Positions 56,107 through 64,000 of a stretch of 64,000 nucleotides of DNA are shown in pieces. Every line of letters begins with the position of its first letter. The first letter of the stretch is position 1. Where the stretch lies: positions 2,480,001 to 2,544,000 of the forward strand of contig CAVPVV010000003.1 in the NCBI GenBank assembly GCA_963709325.1, in the 5' to 3' direction. The translations under genes and the position numbers were made by a program. This stretch comes from VFZN01 sp963709325 (GTDB taxonomy: Bacteria > Acidobacteriota > Vicinamibacteria > Vicinamibacterales > UBA2999). Below the pieces are notes generated by a model that saw nothing but the letters and a program-made list of their open reading frames with translations, was not told the DNA's origin and searched no databases.

Positions 56107-56499
56107 ATGGGAGAACCGCCGCCTGAACCCGCTCGTCAGCCCGATCCCGACGCGCTGCACACCGCGTTTCAGGAGGCCTTCAACCGTCACGACTTGGACG
56201 CCGTCGTCTCGTTGTACGAGCCGACGGCGGTTCTCTTCAGCAGCGGCGCTGTTGTCCAGGGTGCGAATGGCATTCGTGATTTTTATCGCCGGCTGTTCGA
56301 GCTGAAGCCTCATCTGACGCTGCGAACGCTGAAATCAATGCGTTCTGGAGAGCTCGCGCTTCTGCACGGCGAGTGGAGCTGGCGCGCGACGAACGCGGAT
56401 GGCAATCAGATGACTCGCCAGGGTCGAAGCGTCGAGGTCGTCCGACTTCAGCCTGACGGGCGCTGGCAATATGTCATCGACGATCCGTCCAGCTCGTAA
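56107..56499 (+). CDS. SnoaL-like (DUF4440) cytoplasmic protein
   Basis: 130 aa, no signal peptide. NTF2/SnoaL-like pattern: LHTAFQEAFNRHDLDAVVSL, YEPTAVLFSSGAVVQGANGI, RDFYRRLFELKPHLTLRTLK, LALLHGEWSWRATNADGNQM and VEVVRLQPDGRWQYVIDDPS. It is more distant from the other two DUF4440 proteins in the window. It starts 9 bp after the GGDEF gene and is probably co-transcribed. Function unknown. Confidence 0.85.
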   Translation: MGEPPPEPARQPDPDALHTAFQEAFNRHDLDAVVSLYEPTAVLFSSGAVVQGANGIRDFYRRLFELKPHLTLRTLKSMRSGELALLHGEWSWRATNADGNQMTRQGRSVEVVRLQPDGRWQYVIDDPSSS

Positions 56500-56562
56500 T
56501 CGCCGGCCGGTCGCGTCATTCTACATTCGCCTTCGGGGCACGGATATGCTGGGCCTCTCGAG

Positions 56563-58839
56563 ATGCGACGCGTTCAGCTCGTGGTTCGCGGGGTGGTCCA
56601 GAGCGTCGGCTTCCGGCCGTTCGTCGCCGGGCTGGCGCGGCGGCTCGCTCTCGGCGGGTGGGTGCGCAACGACAGCGGCGCGGTGCTGATTGAAGTGGAG
56701 GGACCCGACGATGCCCTCGAGCGCTTCGCGGCAGCGGTGGTCGCCGAGCGCCCGCCGCTTTCGTCCATCGACACGATCGCGACGCGTGATGTCGCGGCGA
56801 TCGGTGAGGCCACGTTTCACATCGAGACCAGCGGGCCGGCGACCGGGCGCCGGACGTCAATCCCGCCCGACGTGGCAACGTGCGACGCGTGCCTGCGCGA
56901 GCTGCGGGATCCCGCCGACCGTCGCTATCGCTACCCATTCCTCAACTGCACGCACTGCGGTCCCCGGTTCACGATCATCGAGTCGCTGCCCTACGATCGG
57001 GCAACGACCACGATGCGCCGCTTCGCGATGTGCGAGGCGTGCCGGCGCGAGTACGAGAATCCGGAAGACCGCCGCTACCACGCCGAGCCAACGGCGTGCC
57101 CCGACTGCGGGCCGCACGTGTGGTTCGAGGCGCCCGGCAAGCGATGCGATCGCGACGACGCCATTCGCGCGGCGCAGGACTGGCTGTCTCGTGGCCGAAT
57201 CGTCGCGGTGAAGGGAATCGGCGGATTCCACCTCGCCTGCGACGCGGGGAACGACGACGTGGTCGCAGCACTCCGAGCCCGGAAACGGCGCGGCGACAAA
57301 CCATTCGCGCTCATGGTACCGACGATCGCAGAGGCGCGAGCGCTCTGCGAAATCAACGATGACGAGGCGATCCAGCTCCAGAGCCGGGCTCGGCCGATCG
57401 TGCTGCTGAAGCGCCGGGAGGATGCCGACGAGGCAGTTTCCCGTTTCGTGGCACCGGGCCAGGATTGCCTCGGGCTCATGCTGCCCTACTCGCCTCTCCA
57501 TCATCTGCTGCTCGAGGATCGGCCGCTGGTGATGACCTCGGGCAATCGTGCCGACGAGCCGATCGCGCGCGAAAACGACCAAGCCCGCGTCAACCTCGCG
57601 GCGCTCGCGGATGCGTTCCTGCTGCACGATCGCGACATCCACTCGGTGTGCGACGACTCGGTGATCCGCGTGTTTCGCGGCGCGCCGCTGCCGATCCGTC
57701 GATCGCGCGGTTTCGCGCCGTTTCCGGTGCGCCTGCCCTTCGAGGTGCCGCCGCTGCTCGCGGTCGGCGGCGAGTTGAAGGCGACGTTCTGCCTCGCGCA
57801 GGGGCATGACGCGTATCTCAGTCAGCACATCGGCGACATGGAAACGACCGAGACGCTCGCCGCGTTCGAGCGCGCCGTGGCTCATCTCACATCGCTCTTC
57901 GCAATCGAGCCGTCGATGGTCGCGATCGATCCCCATCCCGGGTATCTGTCGTCGCGCTGGGCCCGGACGTGGGCCGAGGCGCGGGGCATTCCGATCGTCG
58001 AGGTGCAGCATCACCAGGCCCATCACGCCGCGGTCATGGCCGAGCACGGGCTCGACATCGGCGAACACGTCGTGAGCGCCGTGTTCGACGGCACCGGCTA
58101 CGGTTTCGACGGAGCGGTCTGGGGAGGCGAGTTCTTCGCCGGCGGCTACGCGGCGCCACGACGCGTCGCGCGATTGAAGAACGTGATGCTGCCGGCGAGC
58201 GACACCGACGTCCGGCACGGCTATCGCCTGGCCCTGGCTCACCTTGCCGCGGCAGGCATTCCCTGGGGCGAGACGCTCCCGCCGGTGCAGGCCTGCCCGG
58301 CCCGCGAGCTCACGCTGCTCTCGCAACGCTACGCGCGCGGTATCTCGATGGTGCCTTCGAGCAGCATGGGACGGCTGTTCGATGCCGTGGCATCTCTGAT
58401 TGGCATCCGCCACGTCTCGGCCTACGAGGCGCAAGCCGCAATCGAACTGGAAGCACGGGCACGGGGGTTCGGACGGGAGGTCGACGAACGCGGGTACGAG
58501 TTCGAGCCCGTCGAGCGCGAGGGACTGATTGAGCTGGAGCCGGCGCCGGTGCTTCGCGCGATCGTGGCCGACCGTCAGGCGGGGGTGCCCGAACCGGTCA
58601 TCGCAGCGGGCTTTCACGATGCCGTCGCACGAATGGTTCTCACCGGGGTTCAACGCACGAACGGGCAGCGCCCCGTCGCGCTATCGGGTGGTGTGTTTCA
58701 GAACCTGCTGTTGCTGTCGCGGACCGTGGAGCTGCTGGAGGACGCCGGTTACCGCGTGCTCACGCATCGGCAGGTGCCGCCGAACGATGGCGGCCTGTCA
58801 CTGGGGCAGGCGGTCGCGGCGGCTGTCGCGCGGCGATGA
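56563..58839 (+). CDS. hypF: [NiFe]-hydrogenase maturation carbamoyltransferase
   Basis: 758 aa, full length. It makes thiocarboxamide on HypE from carbamoyl phosphate and ATP, the source of the CN ligands of [NiFe] hydrogenases. Domains in order: acylphosphatase-like (VQLVVRGVVQSVGFRPFVAG, 1-90); two Zn fingers (CDACLRELRDPADRRYRYPF then CTHC, and CEACRREYENPEDRRYHAEP then CPDC); YrdC-like (GRIVAVKGIGGFHLACDAGN, KRRGDKPFALMVPTIAEARA); and Kae1-like carbamoyltransferase (VEVQHHQAHHAAVMAEHG with metal-binding His, AVFDGTGYGFDGAVWGGEFF, ALSGGVFQNLLLLSRTVELL). All key motifs are intact. There are no hydrogenase or other hyp genes in the window. Confidence 0.96.
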   Translation: MRRVQLVVRGVVQSVGFRPFVAGLARRLALGGWVRNDSGAVLIEVEGPDDALERFAAAVVAERPPLSSIDTIATRDVAAIGEATFHIETSGPATGRRTSIPPDVATCDACLRELRDPADRRYRYPFLNCTHCGPRFTIIESLPYDRATTTMRRFAMCEACRREYENPEDRRYHAEPTACPDCGPHVWFEAPGKRCDRDDAIRAAQDWLSRGRIVAVKGIGGFHLACDAGNDDVVAALRARKRRGDKPFALMVPTIAEARALCEINDDEAIQLQSRARPIVLLKRREDADEAVSRFVAPGQDCLGLMLPYSPLHHLLLEDRPLVMTSGNRADEPIARENDQARVNLAALADAFLLHDRDIHSVCDDSVIRVFRGAPLPIRRSRGFAPFPVRLPFEVPPLLAVGGELKATFCLAQGHDAYLSQHIGDMETTETLAAFERAVAHLTSLFAIEPSMVAIDPHPGYLSSRWARTWAEARGIPIVEVQHHQAHHAAVMAEHGLDIGEHVVSAVFDGTGYGFDGAVWGGEFFAGGYAAPRRVARLKNVMLPASDTDVRHGYRLALAHLAAAGIPWGETLPPVQACPARELTLLSQRYARGISMVPSSSMGRLFDAVASLIGIRHVSAYEAQAAIELEARARGFGREVDERGYEFEPVEREGLIELEPAPVLRAIVADRQAGVPEPVIAAGFHDAVARMVLTGVQRTNGQRPVALSGGVFQNLLLLSRTVELLEDAGYRVLTHRQVPPNDGGLSLGQAVAAAVARR

Positions 58840-58854
58840 AGAGACGACGCGGCG

Positions 58855-59712
58855 TCACCGCTGCGACGAGAAATATCCTGTCCGTGCCTGGACGCGCGCG
58901 CCGGAGCGCTTCACCCGGACTTCGAGCTTGTGCCAGCCGGCCTTGTCGACACCTGCCGGTGTATAGGTGACCAGATAGCGGCGCCGGAACTCCTGCAGGA
59001 TCTCGAGGAACGCCGGGCCCGGATCGCCGGTCCGTCCGATGTCGAGGACACGGCCGCTGGTCGCGGCGGCGAGATCGCGCAGGAAGCGCGGTGTCTCCTC
59101 GCTCGTCGACACCGCGTACACGATCGCATTGACCCGCCTGGCTGTCTCGACGACCAGTTCGGGGCGAGTGATGCTCGCGGTGTCCACGCCGTCGCTGAAG
59201 ACGACGACCAGCGTCCGGCCGGCGTCGGTGTCGCCGAGCAGCATCGCGCCCAGCGACGCGTCGACGAGGGCCGTGTCGCCAAACCCCTGGGCCTGTCCAA
59301 GCGCCTCGCGGACCGGCTCGACCTGCCTGGTCAGCGGCACTTGCCGCACCACCATCTGGTTGAACGTCACCAGCGCTGCGAAGTCGTCGCGCGTCAGCCC
59401 GTCGAGCAGCGCATTGCCGGCGCGCTGCAGCGACGCGAGCCGCGGCCCCGACACGCTGTCGCTGACGTCGAGCGTGAGCACGGCGTTGACCGGCACGTCG
59501 CCGACGTTCACCAGGTCGATTGTCTGGACGACTCCGTTGTCACGGACCTCGAAGTCGGCAGCCCCGAGGCCCGGTATCGGGCGTCCGTTCTGGGTGGCCA
59601 GCACGTCGACGCGCACGCCCTCGACGCGGGAGCTGAAGAGCGGCGATTGCGCCGAGGCGAGCCCGCCGGCCAGCACCAGGATCGCGATCGCCGGCAGCGT
59701 GGGAGCTTTCAT
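58855..59712 (-). CDS. Secreted VWFA-related protein (acidobacterial type)
   Basis: 285 aa from ATG 59712, which overlaps the stop of the TPR gene by four bases (ATGA), so translation is probably coupled. Signal peptide KAPTLPAIAILVLAGGLASA. An N-terminal beta part (VRVDVLATQNGRPIPGLGAA, FEVRDNGVVQTIDLVNVGDV) precedes a VWA domain: VLTLDVSDSVSG (MIDAS DxSxS), then GFGDTALVDASLGAM (Thr) and VVVFSDGVDTASITR. It ends RRYLVTYTPAG and GWHKLEVRVKRSG. It is a paralogue of 24847-25821. It probably works together with the TPR protein made from the same message. Confidence 0.93.
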   Translation of the reverse strand: MKAPTLPAIAILVLAGGLASAQSPLFSSRVEGVRVDVLATQNGRPIPGLGAADFEVRDNGVVQTIDLVNVGDVPVNAVLTLDVSDSVSGPRLASLQRAGNALLDGLTRDDFAALVTFNQMVVRQVPLTRQVEPVREALGQAQGFGDTALVDASLGAMLLGDTDAGRTLVVVFSDGVDTASITRPELVVETARRVNAIVYAVSTSEETPRFLRDLAAATSGRVLDIGRTGDPGPAFLEILQEFRRRYLVTYTPAGVDKAGWHKLEVRVKRSGARVQARTGYFSSQR

Positions 59713-61067
59713 GGCCGATCCGCGGCGGCGCGCGCGCGAAGCTCGTCGATCAGCGACGCTCGCCGCAAGCCGGGAAGGGCGCGATAGACCCACATCGGCT
59801 CGGCGACATCCTCGACGGCGGTGTCGGCGAGCGCGCGGTCGAGGCTGCTGACAGTACGCTTCAGGTCGCCACGCTCGCGCGAGAGCCTCGCGATCCCCAG
59901 GTACGGTGCCCGCGACCTCGGCGCGATCGCCGCGGCCTGCTCGAGCGACTCGAGCGCCGCGGCCGGGTCGCCGGCGCCTTCGAGCGCATCGCCGAGAAAC
60001 AGCAGCGCCAGGTACTTCTGCGACGCGTCGAGGTCTGCCGACAACGCCTGCCGCAGGAGCCCGACGGAATCGCCATAATGCGCCTGCATGGTCAGCACGC
60101 GGCCGAGACGTACCCGGGCCTCGGGGAACTCGGGGCGGGCAGCCAGGGCCCGCCGGTAGAACGACGAGGCGGCGTTCAGCTCGGCGTCTGCCGATTCGAT
60201 GCCGGTGAGGCGGGCGGAGCCGTCCAGCGATTTCGCGAACGCCTGGAACAGCGGCGTGGCAAACGCCTCGCGCTCGGCGCCAGCCAGGAGCAATAGCTCG
60301 GAGTCGTCTGGAAACAGCAGGAGCCCCTGCTTCATCTGCGTCGCGTCGAAGTACTCGGTGGCCTGGCCCGTCGCGACCGTCGCGCGATACCAGTCCCGTA
60401 CGAACGCGTCGCGCCGCGGGTCGGGCTCAACCGCGGTAAGGACCCGGCGCGCGATTTCCCAGTGGAGACTCTGTCCGGTGCTGCCGATGCCGGTGCCGTC
60501 GCCGATGAACCAGCGGGTCGCCGGGCCGGCAGCGTCGGACGGCGCCGCGATGCTGCTGGCGCGCGTCAGGATATCGGTGTGGAGGATCGCGGCCCGATGC
60601 GCAACGCTGGTGACCCCACGCCCCCGGACGTGGGTGGCCAGCTCCTCGAAGATCCCGCGCTCCTCTTTCTTCAGCCCGAACCAGACCCGATCCCGCGAGC
60701 GGGGCCCGGTCTCGAACAGCAACGGCGGCACGGAGAAGCGGGTCGTTCTCGGCGCGACGACGAGGGTCAGCAGGACGTGGATGTCGCGCCAGAGCTTGCG
60801 GAGATCATCGGTGTCCCAGGCCGCCGTGCCGGCCAGCGGCGCATCTACGGTCCCGGGAACGTGGGTTTCGACCGCGGAAACCCACTGCTCGATGAAGGTG
60901 GAGTCCGAGCCGCGGGGCTGCGCGTCAAGCGGGTTCGGCGCCACACAGAGCGAGAGCACTCCGCAGAGCACCGTCCAGATTTGAAGACGCGCACCAATCG
61001 CGCCGCGCACGTCCGGAGTGTACTCAGCTTTGCGCCGGGCTCCGCGGGAGTCGCACGACGCGCACAA
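59709..61067 (-). CDS. Secreted TPR-repeat protein
   Basis: 452 aa if started at 61067; GTG 61010 would begin directly at the signal peptide (RGAIGARLQIWTVLCGVLSL). The N-terminal 200 residues (TWVSAVETHVPG-like VSAVETHVPGTVDAPLAGTA, LWRDIHVLLTLVVAPRTTRF) are unknown. TPR helices follow from about 290: ASSFYRRALAARPEFPEARV, GRVLTMQAHYGDSVGLLRQA, FLGDALEGAGDPAAALESLE and ARLSRERGDLKRTVSSLDRA. It lies 15 bp after the lytic transglycosylase gene and overlaps the VWA gene, so the three probably form one operon. It is likely a periplasmic scaffold. Confidence 0.88.
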   Translation of the reverse strand: MCASCDSRGARRKAEYTPDVRGAIGARLQIWTVLCGVLSLCVAPNPLDAQPRGSDSTFIEQWVSAVETHVPGTVDAPLAGTAAWDTDDLRKLWRDIHVLLTLVVAPRTTRFSVPPLLFETGPRSRDRVWFGLKKEERGIFEELATHVRGRGVTSVAHRAAILHTDILTRASSIAAPSDAAGPATRWFIGDGTGIGSTGQSLHWEIARRVLTAVEPDPRRDAFVRDWYRATVATGQATEYFDATQMKQGLLLFPDDSELLLLAGAEREAFATPLFQAFAKSLDGSARLTGIESADAELNAASSFYRRALAARPEFPEARVRLGRVLTMQAHYGDSVGLLRQALSADLDASQKYLALLFLGDALEGAGDPAAALESLEQAAAIAPRSRAPYLGIARLSRERGDLKRTVSSLDRALADTAVEDVAEPMWVYRALPGLRRASLIDELRARAAADRP

Positions 61068-61082
61068 CTCGGGGTCTTGAGC

Positions 61083-62510
61083 CTATTCGCGGTGTCCGAC
61101 GGACGCAGCCAGCTCTGCCATACCGCGCTGGAATAGATCGAGGATCTTTCCGCTGTTCCGGAAATCCTCGAGGATTGCCGCGCGACGGCTGGTCCGCAGG
61201 TCCCCAATCACGTAGGTGAGCATCGTCGCCATCACCTGCCCTTCTTCGGTGCCGGTCGCCTCGAAGCGGTGGCGGGACGCCTGGAGCGTCGACTCGAATA
61301 CGGGGTCGAGCCACCGATCCGCCCCCGGCTCGAGCTGCAGGAACTCGTCGAGGGCCTCGTCGAACGCGGACGGGGCCGCCCGGTGCCAGAACGCGACCTC
61401 ATCGCCAAACTCGGGCACGTACTCCGGAAGGTAGAGAGTGGATTTCGCAGGCACGCTCCGCAGCAGCGCGGGGTTGAAGCGCTGCACTTCCGCGGCAGTG
61501 AGCTTCGTGCGCTTGGTGATCTCGCCCATCAGCAGCGTCTTGCGCGTGCGCATCGCGTAGATGCGATCCTGCGGGATCTCGGCGCGGATCTTCGAGACAG
61601 TGGCCATGTTGCCGAACACCATCTCGGCATAGCGGAACGATCGCACGCCGTAGGTCCGGTAGAGATCGCGGTAGCGCTTCAGGTCCACGGCGCGCAGGTC
61701 GTGCGCGAACTGCGAGCCCTTGAAATACTGCTCCTGCGGCGTCGCGCCGCCGAGCCGCTCGCCGTTGATCAAGGTGCGCCCGACGTTGACGCCGCCAGAG
61801 TGATGCTCTGACAGCGCCGGGATGAAGCTCCCGTACATCGTCGAGAGGATCGACAGATAGGCAGCGCAGTAGGGCGCCTGCGTTGTCTGGTTGTAGGCCT
61901 CGATCTTGACGGGCGACAGATCGTCCAGCACCTGCCAGTTGCGCCGCAGCCACTGGCAAAGTCCGAGCGCATTGGCCTTCGACCGCGCCGTGCCGTCGAA
62001 GCCGGATTCGAGGACCGCCTGCGCCAGGCCGATGTCGGCGGGCACGCCGAAGCGCTCGTAGATGGCGCCCCATTCCTTGACGAACGGCCCGTAGAGCGGA
62101 ACATTCGGCAAAAGGAACTGGCCGCGAGTCGGGTTGTGCACCAGCGGGCCAATTGCAGGCTCGAGCCGCGAAACGACCAGATCGCGTCGATCGTCCAGCT
62201 TCACGGGCCACTTCACCCCCGCCAGCGGATTGGACAGATCGGGCTGTACCCAGACGACGCTGTTGCCGCTCCAGTCCCCCTTCGAAGGAAAGGTCGCGAC
62301 GAGGTGGCCGTCGGTCGCACTGCCGAACGCGATCCGGCCATCCGGAATGGTGAAGATGTGCTGCCAGAACGGGTACGAGGGGCGGAAGACCTTGACGACC
62401 TCGAGGTCCGCCTGGAGGCGGGCTTCGGCCGTCCGCACGGTTTCAGCCGACGGCGTGGCGCCGAGCAGCGCCACCGCGAGAACGACGAAGAACAGCCGTG
62501 TATTGAGCAA
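61083..62510 (-). CDS. Exported lytic transglycosylase-like (SLT) protein
   Basis: 475 aa, signal peptide MLNTRLFFVVLAVALLGATP. The SLT (goose-lysozyme-like) domain is in the middle: GLAQAVLESGFDGTARSKAN (catalytic Glu in ES), ALGLCQWLRRNWQVLDDLSP and AAYLSILSTMYGSFIPALSE. After it comes EMVFGNMATVSKIRAEIPQD and a LysM-like KRTKLTAAEVQRFNPALLRS with VPAKSTLYLPEYVPEF. It probably cleaves peptidoglycan in the periplasm, in the style of MltD. It heads an apparent operon with the TPR and VWA genes. Confidence 0.88.
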   Translation of the reverse strand: MLNTRLFFVVLAVALLGATPSAETVRTAEARLQADLEVVKVFRPSYPFWQHIFTIPDGRIAFGSATDGHLVATFPSKGDWSGNSVVWVQPDLSNPLAGVKWPVKLDDRRDLVVSRLEPAIGPLVHNPTRGQFLLPNVPLYGPFVKEWGAIYERFGVPADIGLAQAVLESGFDGTARSKANALGLCQWLRRNWQVLDDLSPVKIEAYNQTTQAPYCAAYLSILSTMYGSFIPALSEHHSGGVNVGRTLINGERLGGATPQEQYFKGSQFAHDLRAVDLKRYRDLYRTYGVRSFRYAEMVFGNMATVSKIRAEIPQDRIYAMRTRKTLLMGEITKRTKLTAAEVQRFNPALLRSVPAKSTLYLPEYVPEFGDEVAFWHRAAPSAFDEALDEFLQLEPGADRWLDPVFESTLQASRHRFEATGTEEGQVMATMLTYVIGDLRTSRRAAILEDFRNSGKILDLFQRGMAELAASVGHRE

Positions 62511-62653
62511 GTCGCGATCTCCAACCAGCTCGGCGGCTCAGTCTATCTCCACCTGAGCCGGAGGTGAAGACTCAGCCGTGCTGTACGTTCTATCGGTGTG
62601 CAACGCCTGAGCTTTCGGCCCGTGACGGTTGCGGGAGTAGAATCCGGGCACCT

Positions 62654-64000
62654 ATGCGCAGCCGAACCATCACGCGGAACTTCGTCATCACGGGCGCGCT
62701 CCGTTTCCAGCCTGGTCCTGGCCGGTGATGCCCAGTCGCCGACTCCGTTCGGCGTGCCCGCGCCGGGAATGCCGGCGCCGACCGCGGGGATTACCGCGGT
62801 GCCCGGCTCGCGCGCCGAGGGGTGGCTGGCGCAGGGACGTTCCGAAGTGCTGGCCCGCCACGGCATTGTCGCCACCAGCGATCCGCTCGCCTCGCAGGCG
62901 GGGCTGGAAGTGCTGCGCCAGGGCGGGAACGCGATCGATGCCGCGGTGGCCACCGGCGCAGTGCTGGACGTCACTTCCCAGAACGACACAGGCATCGGCG
63001 GGGATCTCTTCGCCATCATCTGGGTGGCAAAAGAACAGAAGCTCTACGCGCTCAATTCGGCGGGACGGGCGCCGGCCGGGTGGACGCCGGAGTTCTTCAC
63101 GAAGAAGCTCGGTGTGCAGCGCGTGCCGGGCAGCGGTGTGAACGCGGCCACCGTCCCGGGCGCGGTGGCCGGCTACGACGCGCTGCTCAAGCGCTTCGGC
63201 ACGATGGGCTTCAAGGAGACCTTCGAGCGAGCGGCGCGGGTTGCGGAGGAAGGGTGGGGCCAGGCGGAGCGGCGGCACAGTGACATCCGCGAGGCGCTGA
63301 ACGGCCTTCGCAACGATCCCGATTCGAAACAGGTGTTCCTCAACGGCGACGACGCGCCGGCGCTGTACTCGATCATCCGCAACCCGAACCTGGCCAAGGC
63401 GCTTCGACTGATCCAGTCCGAGGGCAAGGACGCGTTCTACAAGGGCGCGATCGCCGATGCGATCGTGCAGAAGGTGCAGTCGAACGGCGGCGTGATGACC
63501 AAAGAGGACCTGGCGAAGTACGAGCCGGAGTGGGTCGAGCCGATCACCACCAACTATCACGGCTACGACATCTACCAGCTCCCACCGCCGGGACAGGGTT
63601 TCGCGGCGCTCGAGATGCTGAACATCCTCGAGGCGTGCGTACCGAAACTGGGTTACAACCTCACGCAGCTCGGGCCGTCGAACCCGATGAACTGGCACTT
63701 GCTGGTCGAGGCGAAGAAGCTCGCCTACGCCGACCTGCAGGCGAAGAACGGCGACCCGAAGTTCTCGAACGTGCCGGTGAAGGAGCTGATCTCCAAGTCA
63801 CACGCCGCGAGCCTGTGCGGGCGGATCGATCCGAACACCGCGTCCAAGCCGGCCGTGCCGGGCGGCACCGACGGCGGCACGATCTACCTGACCGCCGCCG
63901 ATCGCTGGGGCAACATGGTCTCGCTCGTGCACAGCGTGTTCAGCGTGTACGGCAGCCGCGCCACCGTCGGCCCCTACGGATTCGTGCTCCACAACCGCGG
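62654..64000 (+). CDS. ggt: Gamma-glutamyltransferase, early frameshift and 3' end outside window
   Basis: Exported Ntn-hydrolase that breaks gamma-glutamyl bonds (glutathione, gamma-glutamyl peptides). ATG 62654 begins RSRTITRNFVITGAL, then a single-base gain near 62702 moves the frame; SSLVLAGDAQSPTPFGVP finishes the signal peptide in the second frame. From there the family is intact: GIVATSDPLASQAGLEVLRQ, GGNAIDAAVATGAVLDVTSQ, DTGIGGDLFAIIWV (substrate loop), SAGRAPAGWTP, and VNAATVPGAVAGYDALLKRF. The nucleophile Thr is at 63879-63881 (GGT followed by IYLTAAD), the first residue of the small subunit. After that, NMVSLVHSVFSVYGSR continues to the window edge. Confidence 0.88.

Overview
This is GC-rich DNA from a free-living, probably soil or sediment, member of the Acidobacteriota, most likely Vicinamibacteria. 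The call rests on family content: three MacB/FtsX-like orphan permeases of the acidobacterial ADOP type (one next to a PadR regulator), two acidobacterial 'VWFA-related' secreted proteins, an Oar-like TonB receptor with a carboxypeptidase-regulatory N-terminus, a DUF1592 / DUF1552 / ankyrin operon, and many exported peptidases. I found no rRNA, tRNA, CRISPR array, prophage or transposase.

Layout. 1-6 kb: Oar-like receptor (cut by the window edge), an M28 peptidase and a frameshifted ADOP permease, all on the minus strand. 6-17 kb: a large secreted beta-propeller protein, a methyltransferase, a second M28 peptidase, a CPBP membrane protease, an unknown secreted protein and a Tat-exported PLP aminotransferase. 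17-25 kb: M1 aminopeptidase, hydantoinase/dihydropyrimidinase, and three M20-type genes in a row, one of them only the dimerisation domain. 25-27.6 kb: a VWA protein followed by a graveyard of gene remnants. 27.6-33.5 kb: DUF1592 (cytochrome c-like) - DUF1552 - ankyrin operon, recognisable along its whole length but broken by dozens of single-base indels. 34-41.8 kb: small metabolic, regulatory and SnoaL-like genes, a FAD oxidoreductase, a LOG-family protein and an MBL-fold hydrolase. 42-52 kb: ADOP permease with PadR, an ankyrin protein, a response regulator, a Ca2+/H+ antiporter and a third ADOP permease. 52-64 kb: GlgX, a GGDEF protein, HypF, a TPR/VWA pair, a lytic transglycosylase and the 5' part of a gamma-glutamyltransferase.

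How it fits together. The visible lifestyle is aerobic or facultative heterotrophy on protein and peptides: two M28, one M1 and two M20 peptidases, a gamma-glutamyltransferase and a prolyl-iminopeptidase-like hydrolase, nearly all with signal peptides, plus an outer-membrane receptor. Glycogen turnover (GlgX), hydantoin/pyrimidine breakdown and [NiFe]-hydrogenase maturation (HypF) appear as single genes whose partners must lie elsewhere.

The spaces between genes are unusually informative. They hold decayed VapBC and BrnTA toxin-antitoxin modules, pieces of an amidohydrolase, a Crp/Fnr regulator, a winged-helix regulator, a TPR protein and an outer-membrane barrel, and a second, partly deleted copy of the 3' end of the ankyrin gene. 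The most striking non-coding structure is a 266-bp AT-richer imperfect palindrome built from GATTG/CAATC heptad-like repeats (39329-39594). It has perfect 14-bp inverted ends, one of which supplies the stop codon of the LOG-family gene. Large antisense open frames over almost every gene are a GC-rich composition effect and are left out.
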